A DNA stretch of 15,688 bases, taken from assembly GCA_022565075.1 (NCBI GenBank), contig JADFKG010000030.1, forward strand, positions 1 through 15,688, in the 5' to 3' direction. A program made the translations under genes and the position numbers. The DNA comes from Chloroflexota bacterium (GTDB lineage: Bacteria; Chloroflexota; Dehalococcoidia; SM23-28-2; RBG-16-64-32). Below the pieces are notes generated by a model. That model was not told the DNA's origin, did no database searches, and saw only the letters and a list, made by a program, of their open reading frames with translations. Positions 1-6,009 of this stretch are shown here, in pieces (the first letter of the stretch is position 1; each line of letters begins with the position of its first letter).

Positions 1-5
1 CGGGG

Positions 6-1667
6 GTGACGGAAGTAGGACGTGTCCTGGGAACGGACCCTGCGCACCCGCTCGACTTCTGGGTGGGCGTCGGTGAAGAGAGCTACCTGCAGCTCGACGA
101 TATCGTCGCCGTCGAAACCGATGTGCCGGGGCGCGAGAAGATCACGCTGTACGGCGTCGTCGACATGGTGCGCGCCAAGTACGAAGGCGCCAGGTTCGAC
201 TCGGACGTCTTCCGCGCGGCCGAGGGCGTGCTGCCGGTGGGCATCGCCACGGCGGCACACGTTTCGGTGACACGCATCGAACCGGAGATCTTCGTACCGC
301 CGCAGCCGGGACAGCCCGCCGTCCGCGCGGAGGGCGCCGAGCGGGACAAGGCGCTCTACTTCGACGGCATGGAAAAGAGGTTCGCGGCCGGCCTGTCACG
401 CGAGGGCGACGTGATCTGGGGCAACCTCGACTTCCTCGACGGCACGCGGGGCGCGCACGTCAACATCTCGGGCATCTCCGGTGTGGCGACGAAGACGAGC
501 TGCGCGATGTTCTTCCTCTACAGCCTCTTCCACTCGAACGTGCTGGGCAAGGAGGGAGCAAGCGCGCGGGCAGTGATCTTCAACGTCAAGGGCGAGGACC
601 TGATGTTTGCAGACAAGCCGAACAAGCGCATCTCGCCCGAAGATGAGGAGAAGTACGCGAAGCTCGGTCTGCCGTGCGGGCCGTTCCAGGACGTCGGCCT
701 CTGGTCGCCGGCGAGCAAGGACAGCACGTTCGAGATCGTGCACAGCCTGGGCTCGCGACAGGACGGGGTGACTGCGTACTGCTGGTCGCTGCGCGAGTTC
801 TGCCAGAACCGCATGCTGCGCTTCCTTTTCGCAGAGGCGGACAGCGAGTCGAGCCAGCTCTCGTACGCCGTCTCCATCGTCGAACGCTACCTCTACCACG
901 AGACGCTGAGCCAGCCGAAAGACCGCACCTGGGTCGAGATCGACGGCACCCGCATTACGTCGTTCGAAGACCTCGTGGAGCACATCAGCGATCAACGCGA
1001 GGCGGTGTTCTCGCGCGGGAGCCTGGCGACGGGCACGCAGGACGCGTTCCTGCGGCGGCTGGCGGCCTCTGTGGACACGGCGGGCCACCTCATCCGCAAG
1101 CTCGACGCCAGGGAGGACGAGGAGCGGCACCGCATCGAGTGGGGGGCGCACCAGCTCAACGTGATCGACATCCACAGCCTGCACGACCGGGCGAAGCGCT
1201 TCGTTGTCGGCGTCGTGCTCAAGCAGCTGCTCGAGGAGAAGGACGCGCACGGCGCGCGGCAGCCGCTGGTGTTCGTTGTGCTGGACGAGCTGAACAAGTA
1301 CGCCCCGCGCGACGGCTGGAGCCCGATCAAAGAGGTCGTGCTGGACATCGCCGAGCGCGGCCGCAGCCTCGGCGTGATCCTCGTCGGCGCGCAGCAGACG
1401 GCAAGCGAGGTCGAACGGCGGGTCGTCGCCAACGCCAGCTTCCGCATCGTCGGCCGCCTGGACGCCGCCGAGGCAGAACGCAGCGAGTACGGGTTCCTGA
1501 CGCAGGCAGCGCGGGCGCGGGCCTCGCTGCTGAAGCCCGGCAGCATGTTCATGCACCAGCCGGAGATACCAGTGCCTCTGCTGATGCAGTTCCCCTTCCC
1601 CGCCTGGGCGACGCGTCCGGACGAAGTGGCGGAGCCGACCGCCGTGCCGGATGGCTTCAAGTCGTGA
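6..1667 (+). CDS. HerA-like DNA-translocating ATPase (HAS-barrel and P-loop ATPase)
   Basis: A 553-residue protein that looks like a bacterial HerA/DUF87-type ATPase. These hexameric pumps work with the NurA nuclease and Mre11-Rad50 in DNA end resection. The N-terminal ~100 residues fit a small beta-barrel (HAS-like). The P-loop region is G156-ISG-VAT-K163-T-S, which lacks the usual Gly before the Lys. Walker B is VFVVLDE with D427 and E428, followed by a sensor-like segment (VILVGAQQTASE) and R-rich VVANASFRIVGR, typical of HerA. The GTG start at position 6 sits in GTGA, so TGA at 7-9 may be the stop of an upstream gene coupled to this one. An earlier start outside the window cannot be excluded. 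It lies 32 bp before sbcD on the same strand, which supports a role in double-strand-break processing. The family call is firm. The exact partner nuclease is inferred. Confidence 0.85.
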   Translation: MTEVGRVLGTDPAHPLDFWVGVGEESYLQLDDIVAVETDVPGREKITLYGVVDMVRAKYEGARFDSDVFRAAEGVLPVGIATAAHVSVTRIEPEIFVPPQPGQPAVRAEGAERDKALYFDGMEKRFAAGLSREGDVIWGNLDFLDGTRGAHVNISGISGVATKTSCAMFFLYSLFHSNVLGKEGASARAVIFNVKGEDLMFADKPNKRISPEDEEKYAKLGLPCGPFQDVGLWSPASKDSTFEIVHSLGSRQDGVTAYCWSLREFCQNRMLRFLFAEADSESSQLSYAVSIVERYLYHETLSQPKDRTWVEIDGTRITSFEDLVEHISDQREAVFSRGSLATGTQDAFLRRLAASVDTAGHLIRKLDAREDEERHRIEWGAHQLNVIDIHSLHDRAKRFVVGVVLKQLLEEKDAHGARQPLVFVVLDELNKYAPRDGWSPIKEVVLDIAERGRSLGVILVGAQQTASEVERRVVANASFRIVGRLDAAEAERSEYGFLTQAARARASLLKPGSMFMHQPEIPVPLLMQFPFPAWATRPDEVAEPTAVPDGFKS

Positions 1668-1699
1668 GCGCCGGTCGCGCCTCCTGAGGCTGGCGAAGC

Positions 1700-2878
1700 A
1701 TGCGCTTCCTGCACACGTCTGACTGGCACGTCGGCAAGCAGCTCCGCAACCGCAGGCGCGACGATGAGTACTCCGCCGCGCTGGCCGAGGTGCTCGACAT
1801 CGCGAAGAGCGAAGAGGTCGACTGCGTACTGGTCGCCGGCGACGTCTTCGACTCTGCCGTGCCGCCACCGGAGGCCGAGCGTATCGTGTTCCACTTCTTC
1901 GGCGAGCTGGCCGGCGCGGGCATCCCGGCCGTCGTCATCGCCGGCAACCACGATCACCCGCGCCGCTGGAACGCCTTCGCGCCGGTGCTGCGCCACCTGG
2001 GCATACACGTCCGGGGCGAGCCCGTCAGCGTGGCCGACGGCGGCGCGATCGAGCTGCCGTCACGCGACGGCGCGGAGACCGCGATCATCGCCGCCCTACC
2101 CTGGGTTAGCGAGCGCCGCGTGCGCGACTTCGAGTCGCTGATGATGGAGGGCAAGCACCTCGAGGAGTACGCGGACGGCGTGACGCAGATGCTGGCGCAC
2201 GTCTGTACGGCGTTCCGCGACGACACCGTCAACGTGCTCATCACCCACCTGCTCGTCGACGACGCCAAGGTGGGTGGACCGGAGAGCGGCGAGCGGCCGC
2301 TGCACATGGGACAGAGTTATGTCGTGAAGCGGCAGGCACTACCGACGACGGCGCAGTACATCGCGCTCGGCCACGTGCATATGCCGCAGGACACGGGCCT
2401 GGCGAACGGCTCCTACAGCGGGTCGCTGCTGCAGTGCGACTTCGGCGAGGCCGGCCAGACGAAGCGCGTCAACGTCGTCGAGATCGCACCGGGACGCAAG
2501 GCGAAGGTGCGCGAAGTGCCGCTGACGACGCCGAAGCGGCTGCGCAACGTCGGCAGCCACAAGGAAGGCGTCACGCTGGACGAGCTGAAGAAGCTGGCAC
2601 CGGACGTCACCGAGGATTACGTGAAGGTGTTCGTGAAGGTGGACCGGCCGCTGCCCGGTCTCGCCGAGCAGGTGCGCGAGATCGTCCCCAACGCCGTCGA
2701 CATAGTCGTCGAGCGCACGGACGAGGAGGCGGAGGACAGGGGGCCGGCGGTGCAGCGAATGTCGGCACCGGAGCTGTTCGCGGCGTATCACCAGGGCGCT
2801 TACGGCTCCGAGCCGGCGCCGCAGCTGCTGGCGCTCTTCAACCGGTTGTACGAGGAGGGTGGCGGTGCGGCCGACTAA
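1700..2878 (+). CDS. sbcD: Exonuclease SbcD / Mre11-like nuclease subunit
   Basis: A 392-residue calcineurin-like phosphoesterase, the Mn-dependent nuclease subunit of the SbcCD (Mre11-Rad50) complex that cleaves DNA ends and hairpins. All five phosphoesterase motifs are present: D8-W-H10; G47-D48-V-F-D51; G82-N83-H84-D85; T182-H183; and G224-H225-V-H227. Residues from about 260 to the end form the capping and Rad50-binding part, which is less conserved. Length is in the usual range for bacterial SbcD. The ATG start at 1700 has a TGAGG ribosome-binding site at 1685-1689 and yields the expected MRFLHTSDWH N-terminus. It follows the HerA-like gene by 32 bp, and its 3' end overlaps sbcC, so the two subunits are translationally coupled. 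No sign of damage. Confidence 0.96.
   Translation: MRFLHTSDWHVGKQLRNRRRDDEYSAALAEVLDIAKSEEVDCVLVAGDVFDSAVPPPEAERIVFHFFGELAGAGIPAVVIAGNHDHPRRWNAFAPVLRHLGIHVRGEPVSVADGGAIELPSRDGAETAIIAALPWVSERRVRDFESLMMEGKHLEEYADGVTQMLAHVCTAFRDDTVNVLITHLLVDDAKVGGPESGERPLHMGQSYVVKRQALPTTAQYIALGHVHMPQDTGLANGSYSGSLLQCDFGEAGQTKRVNVVEIAPGRKAKVREVPLTTPKRLRNVGSHKEGVTLDELKKLAPDVTEDYVKVFVKVDRPLPGLAEQVREIVPNAVDIVVERTDEEAEDRGPAVQRMSAPELFAAYHQGAYGSEPAPQLLALFNRLYEEGGGAAD
2852..2858 (+). promoter_or_regulatory. Ribosome-binding site deciding the sbcC start
   Basis: GAGGAGG lies inside the 3' end of sbcD. It abuts the GTG at 2859 with no gap but is 6 nt from the GTG at 2865, so the second GTG is the likelier start. The position implies that ribosomes finishing sbcD start sbcC. 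Confidence 0.7.
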
Positions 2879-5219
2879 GCTCAAGGTGCAGGGCCTGACG
2901 GCGTTCCGCAAGGCGGTCGAAGTCGACTTCACGGGCCTCGACCTCTTCGCGATCACGGGACCGACGGGCGCGGGCAAGTCGTCGCTGGTCGACGCGATTT
3001 CGTATGCGCTGTTCGGCCAGATACCGCGCGTGGGCTCCGAAGTGAAGCAGCTGATCTCGCCCGGCGGAGATACCCTGGCGGTAGAGTTGGAGTTCGATCA
3101 CAGGGGCGTCCGCTGCCGCATTCATCGCTCCACGCGCAGGGCTGGCCAGGGCAAGGTGCAGTTCGAAAAGTTCGACGCGCGCCAGGATAAATGGATGCCG
3201 GTGGCCGACAGGGTCAAGCAGGCGACCGAGGAGATCGAGGAGCTGCTGGGGATGGACTACGAGGGCTTCACGCGCTCGGTCATCCTGCCGCAGGGGGAGT
3301 TCGAGCGGTTCGTCAAAGGCGAGCCACGAGAACGCCGGCGCGTCCTCGATGGCCTGCTGCGGCTGGGCGTCTACGGGGATATGCAGCGCGCCGCGAACGC
3401 GATCGCCGCGCGCCAGAATGAGAATGCGACCCGCATCGCCGAGCGACTGGCGAGCGAGCTCGCGGACGCCACTCCGACCGCGCTCAAGGAAGCGAAGAAG
3501 GCGCTGGCCGATCTGGAGGCGGAGGCGCAAGCGGCGGCCACGGCCCGGGAGGCGCTCGACAAGGCGCGCCGCACAGCCGAAGCGCTGTCGGGCGCGCGCG
3601 CAGAGCAGCTCACGGCAGCGAAGAAGCTGGCAGCCGCAGAGAAGGAGCTGGAGAAGGCGAAGGCGGGGGCGGAGACGGGCGAGACGAAGGCCGCTGCGAT
3701 CCGCAAAGAGGTGGAGGCACTCGATAAGCAGCTCGCGGCGAACGCGTTCGACCAGGAAGAGTACGAGCGTGTCTGGAAGGCGGCGCAGATCGCGGGCGAA
3801 CTGGCGAAGGAGGAGACGGCGCTGGCGAAGCTCGAAGAGGAGCACGCCAGGTTCGAATCGCAGGTAACGAAGGCGGCCGCGGACGCCGAGAAGGCCACGA
3901 GCGCCCACGAGAGCGCGGACAAGGCAGCGCAGGCCGCCAACGAGGCCCTGGAGGCAGCCAGGCGTGCAAACGCCGCGGCAGCGCTCCAGCAGCGGCTAGA
4001 GGCCGGCGATCCGTGTCCTGTCTGCGGCCAGAGCGTGGGCGAGCTGCCGCACATCGGGCACCCGGCGCTGAAGGAGGCGCAGGCAGCCGCCAAGCAGGCG
4101 ACGAACGCCGCCGACGCCGCGCGCAAGAAGCGCGAGACAGCGAATGGCACACTCGCCGGGCTGCGAGCGCGCGCCGAGTCCACCGCCTCGAACCGAGACT
4201 CAGGCGCAAAGCGCGTCGAGGAGCGACGTAAAGGCCTGGCGGAGGCGCTCGGCAGCGAGCCACCCGCGGCGGAGGCGATCACGGCACAGCTCGAACGCCT
4301 TGAGAAAGCGCGGGCCGAGTTGAGACAGTTAGAATCCCGCCTGGAGGAGCAGACGAAGAAGCTCGCCGCAATCACGGACGAGATGAAGGAAGCGACTTCG
4401 AGCCTGGCGCGCCTGCAGGCCGAGGCGGAATCTGCGCAAGGCGCCGAAGAAGCGGCAGCGAAGAGAGCAACCGCCGCCGAGAAGACGCTGCGCGAGGCTT
4501 CGCGGAGCGCCGGCTGGGACGACATCGTGAGTGCGCTGGCCGAGGGACAGGACGCCTCGCCGGTGGTTGAACGCCGGCTGCAGGACGCCCAGGAGCGCGA
4601 CCGTGAGCTGAGCCGGGCGATCGGCGTCGGCGAGACTCGCATCGCGGCGACAGCGGCGGACATCGAGAAGGCGAAGGAGCTGCGCACTGAGGAGAAGGAG
4701 GCGCGCGAGGAGGCGCGCGTGGCGAGAGACCTCGCCTCACTCCTCAGGGCGGACGCCCTTCCCTCGTACATCCGCGAAGAGGCGCTGCGGACGCTGGCGC
4801 GTGACGGCTCACGACGGCTGCTGGAGATCTCGGGCGGCCGCTACAACTTCGTCGTCGAGGGGCAGGACTTCTCGATCGAGGACCGCTGGAACGGCGGCGA
4901 GAAACGCTCCGTCAAGACCCTGAGTGGCGGCGAGACGTTCCTCGCCTCGCTCGCCCTGGCGCTGGCGCTGGCCGAGCAGCTGCCCGGCCTCGCGGGAGAG
5001 GAGACGGGGGGCACGCTGGAGAGCCTCTTCATCGACGAAGGCTTCTCGCATCTGGACGGGGAAACGCTCGATGTCGTGGCGACGGCGCTCGAGGTGCTGG
5101 GACAGGACCGCAGCCGGTTGATCGGCGTGATCACGCACGTACCGGCGCTGGCGGAGCGGATGCCGGCGCGGATCGTGGTGCACAAGACGCAGGCCGGCAG
5201 CAGCGTTAGCGTGGAGTAG
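2865..5219 (+). CDS. sbcC: Exonuclease SbcC / Rad50-like ATPase subunit
   Basis: A 784-residue SMC-like ATPase, partner of SbcD. It binds ATP and DNA at its head and bridges through a zinc hook. Visible features are Walker A G32-PTGAG-K38-S; the Q-loop region SVILPQGEFERF; a long Ala/Glu/Lys-rich coiled coil from about 170 to 383; a zinc hook C384-P-V-C387; a returning coil to about 650; the ABC signature L686-SGGE; and Walker B LFIDE with D724 and E725. It is shorter than E. coli SbcC (1047 aa) and nearer archaeal Rad50, so the coils are short. A GTG at 2859 is also possible, but GAGGAGG at 2852-2858 touches it directly. GTG 2865 has a 6-nt gap and is preferred. It overlaps sbcD by 14 bp. 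Confidence 0.95.
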   Translation: MRPTKLKVQGLTAFRKAVEVDFTGLDLFAITGPTGAGKSSLVDAISYALFGQIPRVGSEVKQLISPGGDTLAVELEFDHRGVRCRIHRSTRRAGQGKVQFEKFDARQDKWMPVADRVKQATEEIEELLGMDYEGFTRSVILPQGEFERFVKGEPRERRRVLDGLLRLGVYGDMQRAANAIAARQNENATRIAERLASELADATPTALKEAKKALADLEAEAQAAATAREALDKARRTAEALSGARAEQLTAAKKLAAAEKELEKAKAGAETGETKAAAIRKEVEALDKQLAANAFDQEEYERVWKAAQIAGELAKEETALAKLEEEHARFESQVTKAAADAEKATSAHESADKAAQAANEALEAARRANAAAALQQRLEAGDPCPVCGQSVGELPHIGHPALKEAQAAAKQATNAADAARKKRETANGTLAGLRARAESTASNRDSGAKRVEERRKGLAEALGSEPPAAEAITAQLERLEKARAELRQLESRLEEQTKKLAAITDEMKEATSSLARLQAEAESAQGAEEAAAKRATAAEKTLREASRSAGWDDIVSALAEGQDASPVVERRLQDAQERDRELSRAIGVGETRIAATAADIEKAKELRTEEKEAREEARVARDLASLLRADALPSYIREEALRTLARDGSRRLLEISGGRYNFVVEGQDFSIEDRWNGGEKRSVKTLSGGETFLASLALALALAEQLPGLAGEETGGTLESLFIDEGFSHLDGETLDVVATALEVLGQDRSRLIGVITHVPALAERMPARIVVHKTQAGSSVSVE

Positions 5220-5222
5220 TCC

Positions 5223-5308
5223 GAAAACAGACAGGACGCCTGCACGGCGCCCTGTTTGACCCCTCCCTTTGGGCTAAGCGGCGGCCTGGGCCGTTCACTC
5301 AGCAGGAT
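5223..5308 (-). ncRNA. Candidate small RNA of about 86 nt, function unknown
   Basis: The minus strand of the sbcC-sufT intergenic region has the three parts of a free-standing small RNA gene. There is a near-consensus promoter at 5315-5342 and a structured body. A terminator-like hairpin with a U tract follows at 5224-5258. Transcription would start near 5308. The first domain can fold by pairing GCTGAG (5303-5298) with CTTAGC (5278-5273), one pair being G.U, with an inner CGGC/GCCG hairpin. A single-stranded purine-rich stretch, AAAGGGAGGGG (5270-5260), links it to the terminator. I see no open reading frame of useful length in it, and it does not match the conserved parts of tRNA, tmRNA, SRP RNA or RNase P RNA. 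A short antisense or regulatory RNA is the likely reading, and the target is unknown. It could instead be a fortuitous promoter. Confidence 0.45.
5224..5258 (-). terminator. Terminator-like hairpin, better on the minus strand
   Basis: On the minus strand ACAGG-G-CGCC pairs with GGCG-T-CCTGT around a GTGCA loop (10 bp with one G.U), then comes CTG and TTTT at 5227-5224. On the plus strand the G.U pair becomes an A.C mismatch and no T tract follows directly. It therefore fits an intrinsic terminator for the minus-strand candidate RNA. It may also act weakly for the herA-sbcD-sbcC transcript, since it begins just after the sbcC stop. Confidence 0.6.
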
Positions 5309-5314
5309 GGGCTC

Positions 5315-5342
5315 ATTCTATTGACCTGCCGAAACTTGTCAA
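5315..5342 (-). promoter_or_regulatory. Sigma70-type promoter for the candidate small RNA
   Basis: On the minus strand, TTGACA (5342-5337) is followed by a 16-bp spacer and TAGAAT (5320-5315). This matches the housekeeping consensus at 11 of 12 positions. The hpnC promoter at 14589-14616 has the same -35, spacer length and -10, including the GA after the -10, which supports both as real promoters in this organism. No protein gene lies downstream on this strand before the sbcC 3' end. Confidence 0.6.
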
Positions 5343-5359
5343 GCGCCGACGTTCGGCGC
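5343..5359. repeat. Perfect inverted repeat, possible operator
   Basis: GCGCCGA-CGT-TCGGCGC is a perfect 7-bp inverted repeat. It lies directly upstream of the minus-strand -35 box (5337-5342) and about 20 bp upstream of the candidate -10 for sufT. A protein bound here could affect both directions. It may also be just a GC-rich hairpin, as no regulator is encoded nearby. Confidence 0.35.
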
Positions 5360-5380
5360 CTGATGTAGCGTCAAGTAGTC

Positions 5381-5386
5381 TACAAT
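5381..5386 (+). promoter_or_regulatory. Candidate -10 element for sufT-selW
   Basis: TACAAT lies 20 bp upstream of the sufT ATG and would give a short leader containing the AGGAG at 5396-5400. I find no good -35 box 16-18 bp upstream (the sequence there is GCCTGA), so this is a weak promoter candidate or an activator-dependent one. Confidence 0.3.
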
Positions 5387-5406
5387 AGAGGGGTGAGGAG
5401 TTGCCA

Positions 5407-5709
5407 ATGGTAATCGAGAACGACATCATCGAGGGGCTGCGTGAGATCTACGACCCGGAGCTTCACTACAACATCTACGACCTCGGCCTCGTCTACGACA
5501 TCGGCATCAAGGAAGACCGCTCGGTCAAGATTCTGATGACGTTGACGACGCCGATGTGTCCGATCGGGCCGATGCTCACGGAACAGATCCAGGAGTTCCT
5601 TGGCCTCATGCCCGGCGTCACGGGAGTCGACGTCGAGTTCACATTCGACCCGGCCTGGACGCCGGAGAAGATGACAGACGAGGCGCGATCTGACCTCGGC
5701 CTGGACTAG
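5407..5709 (+). CDS. SufT/MIP18-family (DUF59) Fe-S cluster assembly factor
   Basis: A 100-residue protein of the MIP18/PaaD/SufT family, cytosolic factors that help mature Fe-S proteins. The family pattern is complete: an N-terminal LREIYDPEL segment, IYDLGLVYDI, then the conserved Cys in TTPMC51PIGPM, and the C-terminal DPAWTPEKMTDEAR. A TTG at 5401 is in frame, but AGGAG at 5396-5400 abuts it. The same site is 6 nt from the ATG at 5407, which is taken as the start. The stop TAG overlaps the ribosome-binding site of the next gene (5708-5713), so the two are probably co-transcribed and coupled. The family is certain. The client protein is not visible from sequence, and a stand-alone copy outside a suf operon is common. 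Confidence 0.92.
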   Translation: MVIENDIIEGLREIYDPELHYNIYDLGLVYDIGIKEDRSVKILMTLTTPMCPIGPMLTEQIQEFLGLMPGVTGVDVEFTFDPAWTPEKMTDEARSDLGLD

Positions 5710-5713
5710 GGGA
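5708..5713 (+). promoter_or_regulatory. Ribosome-binding site placing the selW-like start at GTG 5719
   Basis: AGGGGA overlaps the sufT stop codon and lies 5 nt before GTG 5719. The ATG at 5803, which a standard gene call would use, has no comparable site upstream. This supports translation starting before the in-frame TGA. Confidence 0.6.
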
Positions 5714-5718
5714 CTTCT

Positions 5719-6009
5719 GTGATCGAAGGTCGATACGACGGCCGCATCGCGATCGAGATCACGTATTGCGTCGAGTGAGGCTACCTTCCCCTGGCCGCCT
5801 GGATGGCGACCGAGATCTGGCACGACTTCGGTGCCGACGCCCCAGTGACGCTGATCCCCGTCGGTAAAGGCAACCTGACGCTGCGTGCCGATGGCAAGGC
5901 GCTCTTCGACCGCAAGGCGGAGGACGGCATCTACCCGGAGATGAAACGCCTGCGCGAGATCAAGAAGCAGATCTGGGAGCTGATCGAAGCCAAGGAAGCC
6001 GGCGCCTAG
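5719..6009 (+). CDS. SelW/SelT/SelH (Rdx) family selenoprotein with in-frame UGA
   Basis: If the TGA at 5776-5778 is read as selenocysteine, this is a 96-residue Rdx-family protein with a thioredoxin-like fold, probably a small thiol or selenol oxidoreductase. The N-terminus IAIEITY-C17-V-E-U20-GY is the family redox motif Y-C-x-x-C/U at the end of the first strand. It is followed by AAWMATEIWHDF (helix), VTLIPVGKGNLTLRADG, and GIYPEMKRLREIK, all in family order. GTG 5719 follows AGGGGA, and nothing comparable precedes ATG 5803. A SECIS-like hairpin begins 12 nt after the TGA. A true stop (pseudogene) or sequencing error from TGC/TGT is the alternative, but reading frame and homology continue without shift on both sides. 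Genes for Sec insertion are not in this window. The gene follows sufT and ends tail-to-tail with shc. Confidence 0.8.
5790..5814 (+). promoter_or_regulatory. SECIS-like hairpin downstream of the UGA
   Basis: After the TGA, CGCC (5796-5799) pairs with GGCG (5805-5808) around a TGGAT loop (5800-5804). Below a C.A mismatch, GG pairs with CC and T with G, extending the stem to 5792/5812. The apical loop begins 21 nt after the TGA and has G at its second position. Bacterial SECIS elements usually have their loop about 16-37 nt downstream and a G near its start, so position and loop both fit. GC-rich DNA forms such hairpins readily, so this supports the selenoprotein call without proving it. Confidence 0.5.

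Noticed and set aside
396..1868. 490-residue minus-strand open frame opposite the HerA gene
   Set aside because: Arg/Ala-rich, low-complexity translation with no motifs, as expected for the antisense of a GC-rich gene. It also crosses into sbcD.
3480..4740. Repetitive Ala/Glu/Lys-rich DNA in the middle of sbcC
   Set aside because: This is the coiled-coil coding region. I see no exact tandem repeat units beyond codon bias.
5260..5310. tRNA or other housekeeping RNA in the sbcC-sufT gap
   Set aside because: No T-loop, anticodon-arm pattern, SRP tetraloop region or tmRNA tag sequence is visible, so only an unclassified small RNA is proposed.
5803..6009. A 68-residue protein starting at ATG 5803
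   Set aside because: It lacks a ribosome-binding site and begins in the middle of the first helix of the Rdx fold. The homologous sequence continues upstream through the TGA to GTG 5719.
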